DNA from: Eubacterium sp. AB3007 | Lineage (GTDB): Bacteria > Bacillota > Clostridia > Peptostreptococcales > Anaerovoracaceae | NCBI RefSeq assembly: GCF_000688015.1 | Contig: NZ_JIAD01000001.1 | Coordinates: forward strand, 1,364,001 to 1,428,000 | Length of the DNA: 64,000 bases | Reading direction: 5' to 3' | In this document: positions 9,354 through 17,728 of the stretch, in pieces | Numbering within the stretch: the stretch's first letter is position 1 | Layout: each line of letters opens with the position of its first letter | Program-made: the position numbers and the translations under genes | Notes under the pieces: model-generated | Told to the model about the DNA's origin: nothing | What the model saw: the letters and a program-made list of their open reading frames with translations, nothing else | Database searches by the model: none

Positions 9354-9368
9354 CGGATACACCAGCCT

Positions 9369-10508
9369 TTACAGTTCGTAGGTCTTCCGGCGCCCGGAGG
9401 GCGCCGGAGCCTGCTTGTGTTCTTCCTCCATCAGGACTGCCAGACAGTCGGTACGGCCCAGGCGGCGGGCGGTTTCGGCCGCCGCAGCAAGCAGCGAAGC
9501 GTCCGGGGCGGCGAGGCGCACCAACAGGGCCAGCTCACCGCTGCCTGCCGCGTCAATACCCGCTCCGGCCTCCATGCTCCCGCCTTCCAGAAGGTGCTCC
9601 GCCAGTTCCGAAAAATGATCTTTCACGTACTCCAGATAGGACTCTCGGTGCTCCGCCGTCAGCTCTACCGGGCGGCTAACCCGGTACCAGGCCATTCGGG
9701 CCGCCCGGGCCAGGTCTGTCTCCCGGCCCAGATAGGCCTTCCAAAGCCCGTCATAGTCGTGCCAGCTGAGACGCTTGTCCCGAAACACGTGTCTGTAGGG
9801 GTAGCCCGCCCCCTCGATGGTGTAGTCGAACTGACGGGCCTCGTTGTTTTCCGTGTAAAGCTCCAGATAGTCCGGGAAGACCAGCCGCGCTTCCTCGCGC
9901 CCGGCCCGGACCACCACCTCCATCTCTCCGGTGGTCTCCCCCACAAAAAACGCCATATTCGTACCGTCCAGTTCCATCCGCTGTCGCCGGAGCACGACCT
10001 GCTGCAAAGCCCGGCAGTTCATGAAACACGCCCTCTGCCAGCTGATCTCCCGATCCGCCAGCTCAATTCGCTGCATGCTCCTGCAGTTGAGAAAAGCATA
10101 ATCGCCCACCTCCCGGATCCCCTCCGGAAGCCGCAAGGACAGCATCTGACGGTTGCTCCACTGGTCCTCCTCCACCGGGGGAGTTCCGTCCGTGATCTCG
10201 ATCTCCTGGACCCCCGCCACATCGCTTGTATCCCATGGGTCCGCGGACAAAGCATGCCCGGCGATCTTCACCACCGGCAGCATGGGTGACATGGGGGCCC
10301 TGCCATTCTTCTGTCCAACTGATTCAGACAGGCCGACGGGCAGCGCCTCCGGCAGGACCGCGTGCCGGTCACAGGTTACGGCGCGGACGATCGTGACCTC
10401 ACTCGTGACCTCGCCTGCACGGTGACCTTCTCCGTGGCCTGCCTCCTTCCTCTCTTCCGTTATTACATACTGAAGGCGCCAGTTACCGAATCCAGTTATC
10501 TTTTTCAT
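9369..10508 (-). CDS. LRR_5 (BspA-like) leucine-rich repeat protein
   Basis: 379 aa from the ATG after AAGGAGAACGTG. The middle carries two to three BspA-type repeats (LRLPEGIREVGDYAFLNCRSMQRIELAD, given here by its parts LPEGIREVGDYAFLNC and RSMQRIEL). The rest is helical, with an Ala/Leu-rich C-terminal stretch resembling ankyrin-like helices (LALLVRLAAPDASLLAAAAE). No signal peptide, so it is probably cytosolic and may be the recognition or scaffold partner of the MoxR-VWA pair that follows it in the operon. First gene of that block; a 48-bp palindrome lies 49 bp 5' of the start. Confidence 0.7.
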   Translation of the reverse strand: MKKITGFGNWRLQYVITEERKEAGHGEGHRAGEVTSEVTIVRAVTCDRHAVLPEALPVGLSESVGQKNGRAPMSPMLPVVKIAGHALSADPWDTSDVAGVQEIEITDGTPPVEEDQWSNRQMLSLRLPEGIREVGDYAFLNCRSMQRIELADREISWQRACFMNCRALQQVVLRRQRMELDGTNMAFFVGETTGEMEVVVRAGREEARLVFPDYLELYTENNEARQFDYTIEGAGYPYRHVFRDKRLSWHDYDGLWKAYLGRETDLARAARMAWYRVSRPVELTAEHRESYLEYVKDHFSELAEHLLEGGSMEAGAGIDAAGSGELALLVRLAAPDASLLAAAAETARRLGRTDCLAVLMEEEHKQAPAPSGRRKTYEL

Positions 10509-10556
10509 CACGTTCTCCTTGCTGTTCCTAAAAGGCGCCCTCATACCTTCCTCCGT

Positions 10557-10604
10557 GCCCTTATGCTATTAATCGCTAATATTAGCGATTAATAGCATAA
10601 GGGC
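10557..10604. repeat. AT-rich palindrome, copy B (48-bp perfect)
   Basis: The core half site ATTAATCGCTAAT is extended on both sides by GCCCTTATGCT and its complement, giving a 48-bp perfect palindrome, the longest of the five copies. It lies 49 bp upstream of the LRR gene. Confidence 0.92.
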
Positions 10605-10630
10605 ATCCACACATGGTTTTCCCATCGTTT

Positions 10631-10686
10631 CAGAAACCCTACAGGATTAAGAACAAATATCTGTACTCATTCCCGTAGGGTTTCTG
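10631..10686. terminator. 12-bp inverted repeat after the DUF4234 gene
   Basis: CAGAAACCCTAC and its complement are separated by 32 bases. It sits between the DUF4234 stop (10762, minus strand) and palindrome B. It lacks a T-run, so terminator function is uncertain. Confidence 0.4.
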
Positions 10687-10761
10687 GGCAATACTATGCA
10701 AAATCCTTTTGGCTGCCTGCGGCATTCGACACGATCATTTCAACCGCATCTCTCCCGCGCC

Positions 10762-11142
10762 TTACATCCCGTAATCCACGAACATGTTCAGGTTGTTCTG
10801 CTGAATGGCAGCGGAGATGAACCCCAGGCCGAACAGGCACAGGATCACACAAAGCAGCGTGTCATCCTCCAGGGCGTTGCCGTTGCGGTCTGCCACCCGA
10901 GCGACCCGTTTGGACAGATAGTACCAGTAGTAGATCCCGTAGAGTCCACAGGTGATCAGGGTCAGGATCACCACCAGTCCCGGAGTTGTCCCCGGCCGCT
11001 GTCCCTGTGCTTCCGTGATGAGGTTCCAATCGTCCGTCAGAACAAAGATCCAGTAAAGATAATAGATCCCGCAGGTGATGATCGTGAGCAGGATGCCGAC
11101 CCATATGCTCCTCTGCTTGATTTGCTTTGTGTAAGTGTCCAT
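10762..11142 (-). CDS. DUF4234 membrane protein
   Basis: 126 aa with three membrane segments (about 13-33, 53-75 and 96-115). The repeated TIITCGIYYLYW / TLITCGLYGIYYWYYL signature is that of DUF4234. Function unknown. It follows TelA by 27 bp and is probably the last gene of the XpaC-TelA-DUF4234 operon, suggesting a shared envelope-stress job (inference). Confidence 0.75.
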   Translation of the reverse strand: MDTYTKQIKQRSIWVGILLTIITCGIYYLYWIFVLTDDWNLITEAQGQRPGTTPGLVVILTLITCGLYGIYYWYYLSKRVARVADRNGNALEDDTLLCVILCLFGLGFISAAIQQNNLNMFVDYGM

Positions 11143-11169
11143 ATCCTCTCCCCTTTCGTAAAATAATCG

Positions 11170-12360
11170 CTACTTCGAAGCCTGGGCTGCCTCCAGAAGC
11201 TTGGCCTTCAGCTGATTCTCGATAGCGGCCAGCTCTGTCTCTGCGGCAGCACGGCGATCCTTGCCTTCCTTCTGGATCCGCAGCACCTCATCCAGCGTAT
11301 CGATGAGCTTCTGGTTGGTGTGCTGCAGCGTCTCGATATCCACGATACCGCGCTCGGACTCCTTGGCGACTTCCACGGTGGCCATCTCCAGCGCGTCCGC
11401 GTTCTTCTTCAGCAGTTCGTTGGTCATATCGGAGACCGCCTTCTGGGCCTTGGCTGCCTGGGTTGAGTGCTCCACGCCCAGAGCGATGATCATCTGGTTC
11501 TTCCAGAGCGGGATGGTGTTCACGATGGTGGACTGGATCTTCTCTGCCATCTCGTTGTCCGCCGCCTGCACCATGCGGATCTGCGGTGCCGTCTGCATGG
11601 CAATGGTCCGGGTGGTGGTCAGGTCGAACAGCTTCTTCTCAAAACGCTCGCACTGCGCCGCCAGGTCCTTCGCCGCCTGGGCATCTTCCGGGGCGCCGGT
11701 CTGCCGCGCCTTCTCCTCCAGCGCCGCCAGCTGCTCTGTGCGCACCTGCTCCAGTTTCTTCTTACCGGCCACGATATACATGGTCAATTCCTTGAAATAC
11801 GTCATGTTGACCTCGTACATCTGGTCAAGCATGGCAGAGTCCTTCATGAGCTGCGTCTGGCGCGCGTCCAGTTCGTTCTCGATGGTGGTGACGTTGGTCT
11901 CGACCTTGTTGTATCTGGCCTTCAACGTCTCCAGCTTGTCTTTCTTCTTGCGGAAGAACCCAAAGAACCCGCCCTCGTCCTCCGGGTCGTCCAGGCTCTT
12001 CAGTTCCCCCATCAGCGTGGTGATCATCGCCCCCACCTCACCCATGTCCTTGGTCTTCACGTTGGCCAGGGTCTTGTTGGCAAACTCGGCGATGTTCTTC
12101 TGGGTGCCGGCGCCGTAGTTCATCACCGCGGCGGTGTCGCAAACGTCGATCTGCGGCACAAAGCTCTCCACCTGTGCCAGTTCCTTCTCAGTCAGGGAAT
12201 CTTCCAGACGGGATAACCCAGACTCGTCCGACTTCTGCTCCTCAGCGACCACCGGAAAACTCGGTGCCTGCGGAATCTCTGTCATGCCCTCGACCTGCGG
12301 CGTCTCGCCCTTATCGATCACAAGCTGTGGTGTTTTGATGTCATCAATCTTATTTTCCAT
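11170..12360 (-). CDS. telA: TelA-family toxic anion resistance protein
   Basis: 396 aa, almost entirely helical, with long coiled coils (about 95-330) and TelA landmarks GGFFGFFRKKKDKLE, YNKVETNVTTIENELD and the final QLKAKLLEAAQASK. The family is linked to tellurite, nisin and other envelope-stress tolerance in Firmicutes and occurs with XpaC homologues. Here the XpaC-like gene overlaps the start by 11 bp, so the two are coupled. No membrane segment, so it probably works at the inner face of the membrane. Mechanism not established. Confidence 0.85.
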   Translation of the reverse strand: MENKIDDIKTPQLVIDKGETPQVEGMTEIPQAPSFPVVAEEQKSDESGLSRLEDSLTEKELAQVESFVPQIDVCDTAAVMNYGAGTQKNIAEFANKTLANVKTKDMGEVGAMITTLMGELKSLDDPEDEGGFFGFFRKKKDKLETLKARYNKVETNVTTIENELDARQTQLMKDSAMLDQMYEVNMTYFKELTMYIVAGKKKLEQVRTEQLAALEEKARQTGAPEDAQAAKDLAAQCERFEKKLFDLTTTRTIAMQTAPQIRMVQAADNEMAEKIQSTIVNTIPLWKNQMIIALGVEHSTQAAKAQKAVSDMTNELLKKNADALEMATVEVAKESERGIVDIETLQHTNQKLIDTLDEVLRIQKEGKDRRAAAETELAAIENQLKAKLLEAAQASK

Positions 12361-13807
12361 TGTTAACCTCCTCGTTGCTTACGATTCCCTCGAAAGGATT
12401 TGCTTTGTGCATGCCGTCCTCCATCAGACCGTCCTGCTGGAACATGGTCTTCATGGCGGAGATGTCCGCCGATACGTCCCAGGCCACATCCTGATAAAGG
12501 CTGTCCAGAAGCACCACATAGGCGTTGTTGATGGTGTCCATCGCCCCTTCGATCTCTTGCTTGGTATCTCTGATATTCTCGCCTTCCACCGGTTGGTTCT
12601 CGATGTCGATGTAGGCGTTGATCAGCTTACGGGTGGTGGGCAGATACTGGTTCATGAACCGGCGAAGGGTACGTGCGCTGCCCGGTGCCTCCTGCACCCT
12701 GTCGAAGATCCGGGAGACCACCTGCTCCAGCTCGGTGAGTCGCCGTTTCATCTCTGGATCTTTGACCCGGGCCTGGGCATTGGCCAGATCCCCCAGGAAG
12801 ACGTCCCCCTCGGAAAGGATGCCGCGCACCTGAGCGGCCAGGGCGGGATCCATGGACTCCAGATTCTTCCCGACTTCTGCCTGTTTCCGCTTGGCGCTTT
12901 CGCTGGCCTCCTTGGCCTGGGTATACTGTTTGTAGGCCTTGGAACTGAGGATCAGCGTCTTGCCGCTGTCATCAAAAGTAGCATGGGGCAGCATTCTCCG
13001 TTTGATCATTCGTTCCAGGTTCTTGCGGACTGTCTTCTCTGACTCGCCGGCGTGTTTTGCCAGGTCCTTGATGTCGATGTACTCCTCTCGCCCGATGATG
13101 GACGCATATTTATAGAAGGTGTCGGTGATTCCCTTCCCGACGAATCCGATGCCGAACAAAATCAGAAATCCCAGCAGAAAGGCCGCGCGCACGCCCAGCC
13201 CCGCCAGGTTGTCCATGGAGATGACGCCCTCCTCTGTCAGGGAAGCAAGCATCATCAGCATGCCTACGATCCCAACACCACAAAGCCCGATGTTATTTCC
13301 CTTCCCCGGTGTCCTCAGCATGAAAGGCACGGGGCCTGCATAGGGACGACCATACCGGGGTCTGGCCTTGGACTGGTACTGGGGTTTGACCTGCTGCCCT
13401 TGCGGGCGAGCGTTGTTGAAGGCGGCGCCTGCCTGCTGTCCTTGCGGGCGAGCGTTGTTAAAGGCGGCGCCTGCCTGCTGCCCTTGCGGGCGAGACTGCG
13501 CCTGGCTTTGTGCATGCGGCTGGCTTTGTGCATGCGGCTTGGGGCGAGACTGCGCCTGCGCGTGGCTGCCGCACCCAAAATCCACCTTGGGACTGTTATT
13601 GCTGTGATCCAGATCGTTGATGTCATATCTAGGCCCCGCAGGAGTCTTGCCGAAGTTGAACCCCTGTGCCTTCAGGTCATCGGCGAACACCCGAAAATCC
13701 TCCCGGATCCCGTCTGCCAGGCCGCTGAAATCTTCCTGATCGATGGCGCTGGAGACTCTGCCCATGACTTTGTCACCGAGATCGGTCATATTATCTACGT
13801 AGCTCAT
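12350..13807 (-). CDS. XpaC-like protein (5-bromo-4-chloroindolyl phosphate hydrolysis family)
   Basis: About 485 aa from the ATG after GGAGGAGAGA. An N-terminal helical region is followed by a low-complexity Gln/Ala/Ser/Pro-rich stretch (about 85-145) with three direct copies of ARPQGQQAGAAFNN-like units, two membrane segments (about 175-220), then an XpaC-like helical domain. The name derives from an old phosphatase phenotype; true activity is unknown. XpaC-TelA pairs are typical of stress operons in Firmicutes. The repeats, 13385-13560 at DNA level, probably expand and contract; they also carry two ACAAAGC motifs. Confidence 0.78.
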   Translation of the reverse strand: MSYVDNMTDLGDKVMGRVSSAIDQEDFSGLADGIREDFRVFADDLKAQGFNFGKTPAGPRYDINDLDHSNNSPKVDFGCGSHAQAQSRPKPHAQSQPHAQSQAQSRPQGQQAGAAFNNARPQGQQAGAAFNNARPQGQQVKPQYQSKARPRYGRPYAGPVPFMLRTPGKGNNIGLCGVGIVGMLMMLASLTEEGVISMDNLAGLGVRAAFLLGFLILFGIGFVGKGITDTFYKYASIIGREEYIDIKDLAKHAGESEKTVRKNLERMIKRRMLPHATFDDSGKTLILSSKAYKQYTQAKEASESAKRKQAEVGKNLESMDPALAAQVRGILSEGDVFLGDLANAQARVKDPEMKRRLTELEQVVSRIFDRVQEAPGSARTLRRFMNQYLPTTRKLINAYIDIENQPVEGENIRDTKQEIEGAMDTINNAYVVLLDSLYQDVAWDVSADISAMKTMFQQDGLMEDGMHKANPFEGIVSNEEVNNGK

Positions 13808-13869
13808 TCTCTCCTCCAAAAGAACTGTCTATTCTTCCCCTTGCGGGTCTTGCAATTACCCGTATTCGT

Positions 13870-13878
13870 ATTATACCA
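13870..13878 (-). promoter_or_regulatory. Extended -10 promoter of the xpaC-telA operon
   Basis: TGGTATAAT on the minus strand, a full -10 with the TGN extension, 63 bp 5' of the start. No good -35 box is seen. Confidence 0.6.
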
Positions 13879-13994
13879 CAATCCAGACAGATATATACAG
13901 TTGATTTGTGGAATTGGAACGGTCTATTTCTCTGGAGAGAGAAACGCCGCTGTTTCGTTTATATCGCCTATTAACGATCTGTTTTGGAGTGGTT

Positions 13995-14141
13995 GTTCCA
14001 TGCAGATCGTCCATATCCCTGTTTTGCATGGAACTCTGGACGCAAATAGTTCCATGCAGATCGCTTTATCCCTGTTTTGCATGGAACTTCGGTCGCAAAT
14101 AGTTCCATGCAGATCGTCTATACCCTCGTTTTGCATGGAAC
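13995..14141. repeat. Three tandem hairpin repeats of about 54 bp
   Basis: Each unit starts GTTCCATGCAGATCG and ends TTTTGCATGGAAC, so the arms GTTCCATGCA / TGCATGGAAC form a 10-bp stem. The spacers CGCAAATA are also repeated. The array lies between the phosphofructokinase terminator and the xpaC promoter. No ORF runs through it. Confidence 0.9.
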
Positions 14142-14179
14142 TCCGGTCGGGAGCGGGCCTGTCATGCCGGCGCAACACA

Positions 14180-14212
14180 AAAAACCTTACGGCGCTTACA
14201 CCGTAAGGTTTG
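14180..14212 (-). terminator. Rho-independent terminator of the phosphofructokinase gene
   Basis: AAACCTTACGG and its complement form an 11-bp stem followed by a T-run on the minus strand, 18 bp after the stop codon. Confidence 0.88.
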
Positions 14213-14229
14213 CAGATCTCACAGAATAT

Positions 14230-15489
14230 TTACATCATCTCCTGGAAACCGGGGACGTAGAGGTGGCGTGGGATGCCATCTACCATGATGGGCTGGACAT
14301 CGCCCTGGATCAGCGGACGCACGTAGCTGACAAAACGATCCGTTACGTTGTTCCCCTCCTTGTTGATCCAATCACGCGGCACCAGCTTCTCGTCATTAGC
14401 GATCTTGTGGACATCCTTGACCTCGGTGCCTGCCTGGTACGGATCATCGGAAGTCCGGATGATGACAGCCATCTGGCCGCTGTAGCCCTCGTCGGCGGCT
14501 TTCATGGCAGCACCGCCTACCTCATAGGCCTCCAAAATATCGATCCTGGACACGAAATGGCTGGCTGCCCGCTGCAGGGAGCTGAACTCGATGGCGCGAG
14601 TCTTGCAGCCGATTTCCTCAGAGACACGGCGGCAGAGATACGCTGCGGTACCCGCCAGTTGCTTGTGGCCGAATGCGTCGGTGTAGACCGGGGAACCTTC
14701 TTCCTCTGTAACGTATTTGCCATCAGCGGTCTTGATTCCCTCGGAAACGCAGATAACCACGGAGGCCTTCTTCTGCAGCAGTTCTCTGGTGTGGTCCAGG
14801 AACTTCTTCATATCAAAGGGTACCTCCGGCAGGTAGATGGCGTCCGGTCCGTCGCAGTCCTCGCCCTTGGACAAAGCCGACGCCCCTGTGAGCCATCCGG
14901 CGTTTCTTCCCATGATCTCCACCACGATCACTTGGCCGTGTTCTGTCTCCAGGGACCAGCTGTCGCGGATGACCTCCTTGACGGAGGTACCGATGTACTT
15001 GGCGGCGGAGCCGTATCCCGGCGTGTGGTCGGTGAGCGCCAGATCGTTGTCGATGGTCTTGGGGCAGCCGATGAAGCGGATCTTGGAACCGAACACCAGC
15101 GCATAGTCAGACAGTTTCTTGATGGTATCCATGGAATCGTTTCCGCCAATATAGATGAAACAATCGATCTCCAGATCGTCCAGAATACGGAATATCTTCT
15201 CAAAGGTCTTCTGATCCTCGTGGATCTCCGGCAGCTTGTATCTGCAGGAACCCAGGTACGCCGCCGGGGTCCTCTTCAGCAATTCCTCGTCCAGGCCTGT
15301 CTGGATGTGCTTGGACAGGTCGATGTACCTCTCCTGCAACAGTCCCTGCACGCCGTGGATCATGCCGTATACCTTGTTATATCCTCTTTCTTTCGCGGTT
15401 CTGTACACACCCGCCAGAGACGAGTTGATGGCCGCGGTAGGACCTCCGGATTGTCCTACGATAACATTCCTCTTTTTCTGTTTCTTCAT
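14230..15489 (-). CDS. 6-phosphofructokinase, probably PPi-dependent
   Basis: 419 aa. Phosphofructokinase fold with GQSGGPTAAINSS (12-24), GGNDS (115-119), PKTIDND (143-149) and MGRNAGWL. In ATP-dependent enzymes the two diagnostic sites read GGDGS and PGTIDND; the Lys of PKTIDND and the bulkier GGNDS pattern mark pyrophosphate-dependent enzymes, as expected in an anaerobe saving ATP. It converts fructose 6-phosphate to the 1,6-bisphosphate reversibly. Monocistronic: good ribosome site (AAGGAGATT) and its own terminator. Donor preference is inferred from motifs only. Confidence 0.88.
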   Translation of the reverse strand: MKKQKKRNVIVGQSGGPTAAINSSLAGVYRTAKERGYNKVYGMIHGVQGLLQERYIDLSKHIQTGLDEELLKRTPAAYLGSCRYKLPEIHEDQKTFEKIFRILDDLEIDCFIYIGGNDSMDTIKKLSDYALVFGSKIRFIGCPKTIDNDLALTDHTPGYGSAAKYIGTSVKEVIRDSWSLETEHGQVIVVEIMGRNAGWLTGASALSKGEDCDGPDAIYLPEVPFDMKKFLDHTRELLQKKASVVICVSEGIKTADGKYVTEEEGSPVYTDAFGHKQLAGTAAYLCRRVSEEIGCKTRAIEFSSLQRAASHFVSRIDILEAYEVGGAAMKAADEGYSGQMAVIIRTSDDPYQAGTEVKDVHKIANDEKLVPRDWINKEGNNVTDRFVSYVRPLIQGDVQPIMVDGIPRHLYVPGFQEMM

Positions 15490-15571
15490 GGTTAATCTCC
15501 TTACATAAACTTTACCTTATTACTCTATAACAAATTCCCCTTGATTGCAATGTTTTTTTGAACAAAGACCA

Positions 15572-15602
15572 GAAAAGGCTGCCCGCGCGGGACAGCCTCT
15601 TC
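15572..15602 (-). terminator. Terminator after the lipoprotein gene
   Basis: AGGCTG...CAGCCT stem with a GC-rich core followed by TTTTCT on the minus strand, about 50 bp past the lipoprotein stop. Confidence 0.75.
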
Positions 15603-15649
15603 TGTGGAAATACCTTACTTAAATTATATTCCGGACTCATCGCCCGTAC

Positions 15650-16147
15650 TCACTCCTGCAATGGCTTCGGATCTGTCACCTTGACCTTGTGGTCGTACCA
15701 GTTGCCGTGGGTCCCGATCAGCGCCACATCGAACTCCTGGTCGATGGCCGGCACCGGGATATCGAACCCGTAGACGGTCTGCTTGTACCCATCGTCGTAG
15801 GTAACCTGATCCTCTGTCGGTTGGATGAGCTCCGCTCCATCCTTCTGCGCGTCTTTCTTCTTTCCGTAGAACAGATTGGTGATGCGCTTGGACTGCAGCG
15901 TCACATGGATGGTCATCTGGCCATCCTTCACGGTGAGGATTCCCTGGTCGTTCTTTGACTCGTTCACGTGGAACATACTGCTGTCCGTGGTGAACGTTGC
16001 GGTGTACTGACCATCTGTCAGGCCCGCCTTCTCCGCAGGGCTTTGTGTACCGCCGCTGCAGGCACAAAGCACGGTTCCCAGGGAGAGCAGCAGCAGGCAG
16101 ATCACCAGCAGCCGCCCCTTCAAAGCTAATTGTCTGAACATCCCCAT
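15650..16147 (-). CDS. Lipoprotein with a single NEAT-like domain, paired with secreted CbiK
   Basis: 165 aa. Lipoprotein signal with lipobox LCAC (Cys30), then one beta-sandwich domain: YTATFTTDSSMFHV, ILTVKDGQMTIHVTL, LFYGKKKDA, FDIPVPAID and NWYDHKV. The same order of motifs occurs twice in the protein at 22898-23986, so the domains are paralogous and each is linked to a cobaltochelatase gene. The pattern resembles NEAT-type or related haem-binding surface domains, but I cannot confirm that. It directly abuts the CbiK stop codon and is part of the riboswitch-controlled operon. Confidence 0.65.
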   Translation of the reverse strand: MGMFRQLALKGRLLVICLLLLSLGTVLCACSGGTQSPAEKAGLTDGQYTATFTTDSSMFHVNESKNDQGILTVKDGQMTIHVTLQSKRITNLFYGKKKDAQKDGAELIQPTEDQVTYDDGYKQTVYGFDIPVPAIDQEFDVALIGTHGNWYDHKVKVTDPKPLQE

Positions 16148-17323
16148 TTACTTGTTGATCGCATCCTTGGCGTGGTCAACGTACATCTCCTGGATGGCCT
16201 TGATCTCGCCCAGACCTGTGATCTGGCAATCCACACTGTCAAATGCCTTGGCAGCGGTGAACTGGCTTACCCAGGATTCCGGATCGTCTGCATCTGCCAT
16301 GTCGTTGTGGGCATGGTCACCGGCAACGACCATCAGCGGGCGCAGGATGACCTTCTTGTAGCCGGCCTTCTTTACCTTCTCGATGACCTTGTCACAAGCG
16401 GTATCCTCAGGCTCACCCTCAACGGTGCCGATGAAGACGTTCTTGTAGCCCAACTCGTCCATCTGCTTCTGCATCTGGTCATAGGTGATGTTGGCCTCGT
16501 GAGAGGTTCCGTGTCCCATGAATACGAAAGCGGTGCCGTCCTTCTCAGCAGCGTCCAGATCGTCATACTTGGCGTCCTTGACAGCGGCCTTGGTGACAGC
16601 CTTGGCGCATCTTTCCTTATCCTCGTTGATGACGGAGGCATCCTTGCCTACCTCACCCAGCAGAGGCTCTGCGAACTTCAGGGAATCGAACTTGTCCTTA
16701 TACTCGTTGATGGCCTCGACCACTTCGTCGTACTCCTTACCCTTCATCAGGTGAGTCGGCACGACTACCAGCTCCTTGACCTTGTTTTCCTCAGCGCGGG
16801 CCAGTGCCTGCTTGATGTTGTCGATCTTCTCGCCGTCACGGGCAAAGATGTGGTTCATGATGATCTGAGAGGTGAACGCTCTTCTGACAGCCCAGTCAGG
16901 GTTGGCTTCCTGTACAGCCTTCTCGATGGAACCGATGCAGGCCACTCTCTTATCGTTGAAGGAGGTACCAAAGCTGACCACCAGGATCTCCTTGTCACCG
17001 ATCTTGTCTCCGTTCAAAGGATCGTCCTTGGAGGCATCGCCGGTGTCGTCACCGAAGTAACCCGGATCTGCTTCCTCACCCTCGACCATTTCCTTCTGCT
17101 CATCGGTCAGTGCATCCCACTTGGCCTTGGCATCCAGGCACTGCTGCTCAGTGTCCTCAGACCACTCGCCTACGTAGATTGCATCGATGGCGTCTGCACA
17201 GGCCTGTGCCGCTTCCTTGTCAGCATCTCCGCCGCCGCTCTCTTCTGTCTGTGAGCCACCGCAACCGGTCATGAATACTACCGCCATCATGACTGACAGC
17301 ATCAAAACCAATAATTTCTTCAT
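16148..17323 (-). CDS. cbiK: Secreted lipoprotein cobaltochelatase (CbiK family)
   Basis: 391 aa from the ATG after AAAGGAG. Lipoprotein signal with lipobox MTGC (Cys21), an acidic linker and an extra helical segment of about 75 residues, then a complete CbiK domain: ILVVSFGTSF, VVPTHLMKGKEY, FMGHGTSHEAN with one catalytic His, and VVAGDHAHNDMA with the other. CbiK inserts Co(II) into sirohydrochlorin. An extracytoplasmic form is unexpected, since its substrate is made inside; a periplasmic CbiK is known in Desulfovibrio. A haem or tetrapyrrole scavenging role is possible. Preceded by a cobalamin riboswitch. Confidence 0.85.
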   Translation of the reverse strand: MKKLLVLMLSVMMAVVFMTGCGGSQTEESGGGDADKEAAQACADAIDAIYVGEWSEDTEQQCLDAKAKWDALTDEQKEMVEGEEADPGYFGDDTGDASKDDPLNGDKIGDKEILVVSFGTSFNDKRVACIGSIEKAVQEANPDWAVRRAFTSQIIMNHIFARDGEKIDNIKQALARAEENKVKELVVVPTHLMKGKEYDEVVEAINEYKDKFDSLKFAEPLLGEVGKDASVINEDKERCAKAVTKAAVKDAKYDDLDAAEKDGTAFVFMGHGTSHEANITYDQMQKQMDELGYKNVFIGTVEGEPEDTACDKVIEKVKKAGYKKVILRPLMVVAGDHAHNDMADADDPESWVSQFTAAKAFDSVDCQITGLGEIKAIQEMYVDHAKDAINK

Positions 17324-17369
17324 AACTACAACTCCTTTAGTTAATAGTGAAACAATTGCCGATGAATAC

Positions 17370-17408
17370 AAAAAGCCCTCTGTCTGTACAACACAAACAA
17401 AGGGTCTC
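17370..17408 (-). terminator. Terminator stem of the riboswitch expression platform
   Basis: CCCTTTGT...ACAGAGGG stem followed by CTTTTTG, between the riboswitch and the cbiK start. It probably forms when adenosylcobalamin is bound and stops transcription early. Confidence 0.7.
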
Positions 17409-17439
17409 TCTCGTAAAAAACCAAATACACAACCCATTG

Positions 17440-17640
17440 CTCGTGGCGGGGTCTCCCCCTCCTGATGGTCGGTCTCCTGAGTTACAGATCTACGCGCCAG
17501 CCTCCTTCCCGGTCTCCCAGTGGTATAATGGCCATTGCTCCCTGATTACAGTAACGAGAACTCTGCAGGAATCTCACCTGCTTCCCGGTGGCAGGCTCTC
17601 CCGAAGGACAAAGCCTGTTCCCCATCAGTTGTATTCATCA
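17440..17640 (-). ncRNA. Cobalamin riboswitch
   Basis: On the minus strand the conserved blocks of the B12 element are seen in order: CACCGGGAAGCAGGTGAGAT, TCCTGCAG, GTTACTGTAATC, CCACTGGGAGACCGGGAAGG and, near the 3' end, AACTCAGGAGACCGACCATC. It lies between its own promoter (17647-17675) and a terminator stem ahead of the lipoprotein cbiK. Expected to repress that gene and the following lipoprotein when B12 is plentiful. Confidence 0.92.
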
Positions 17641-17646
17641 CTTATG

Positions 17647-17675
17647 AATCTACCACAAAAATAACAGGCTGTCAA
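17647..17675 (-). promoter_or_regulatory. Promoter of the riboswitch operon
   Basis: TTGACA - 17 bp - TAGATT on the minus strand, immediately upstream of the riboswitch. It separates this unit from the hemB-DUF819 run. Confidence 0.78.
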
Positions 17676-17728
17676 TCAACGCCTCCAATAATCAACAATG
17701 CGAGGCATAAGTTGTCTCTGGGGAAACT

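Noticed and set aside
13995..14141. CRISPR reading of the 54-bp hairpin repeats
   Set aside because: The segments between repeated arms are nearly the same in each unit, so they are not spacers.
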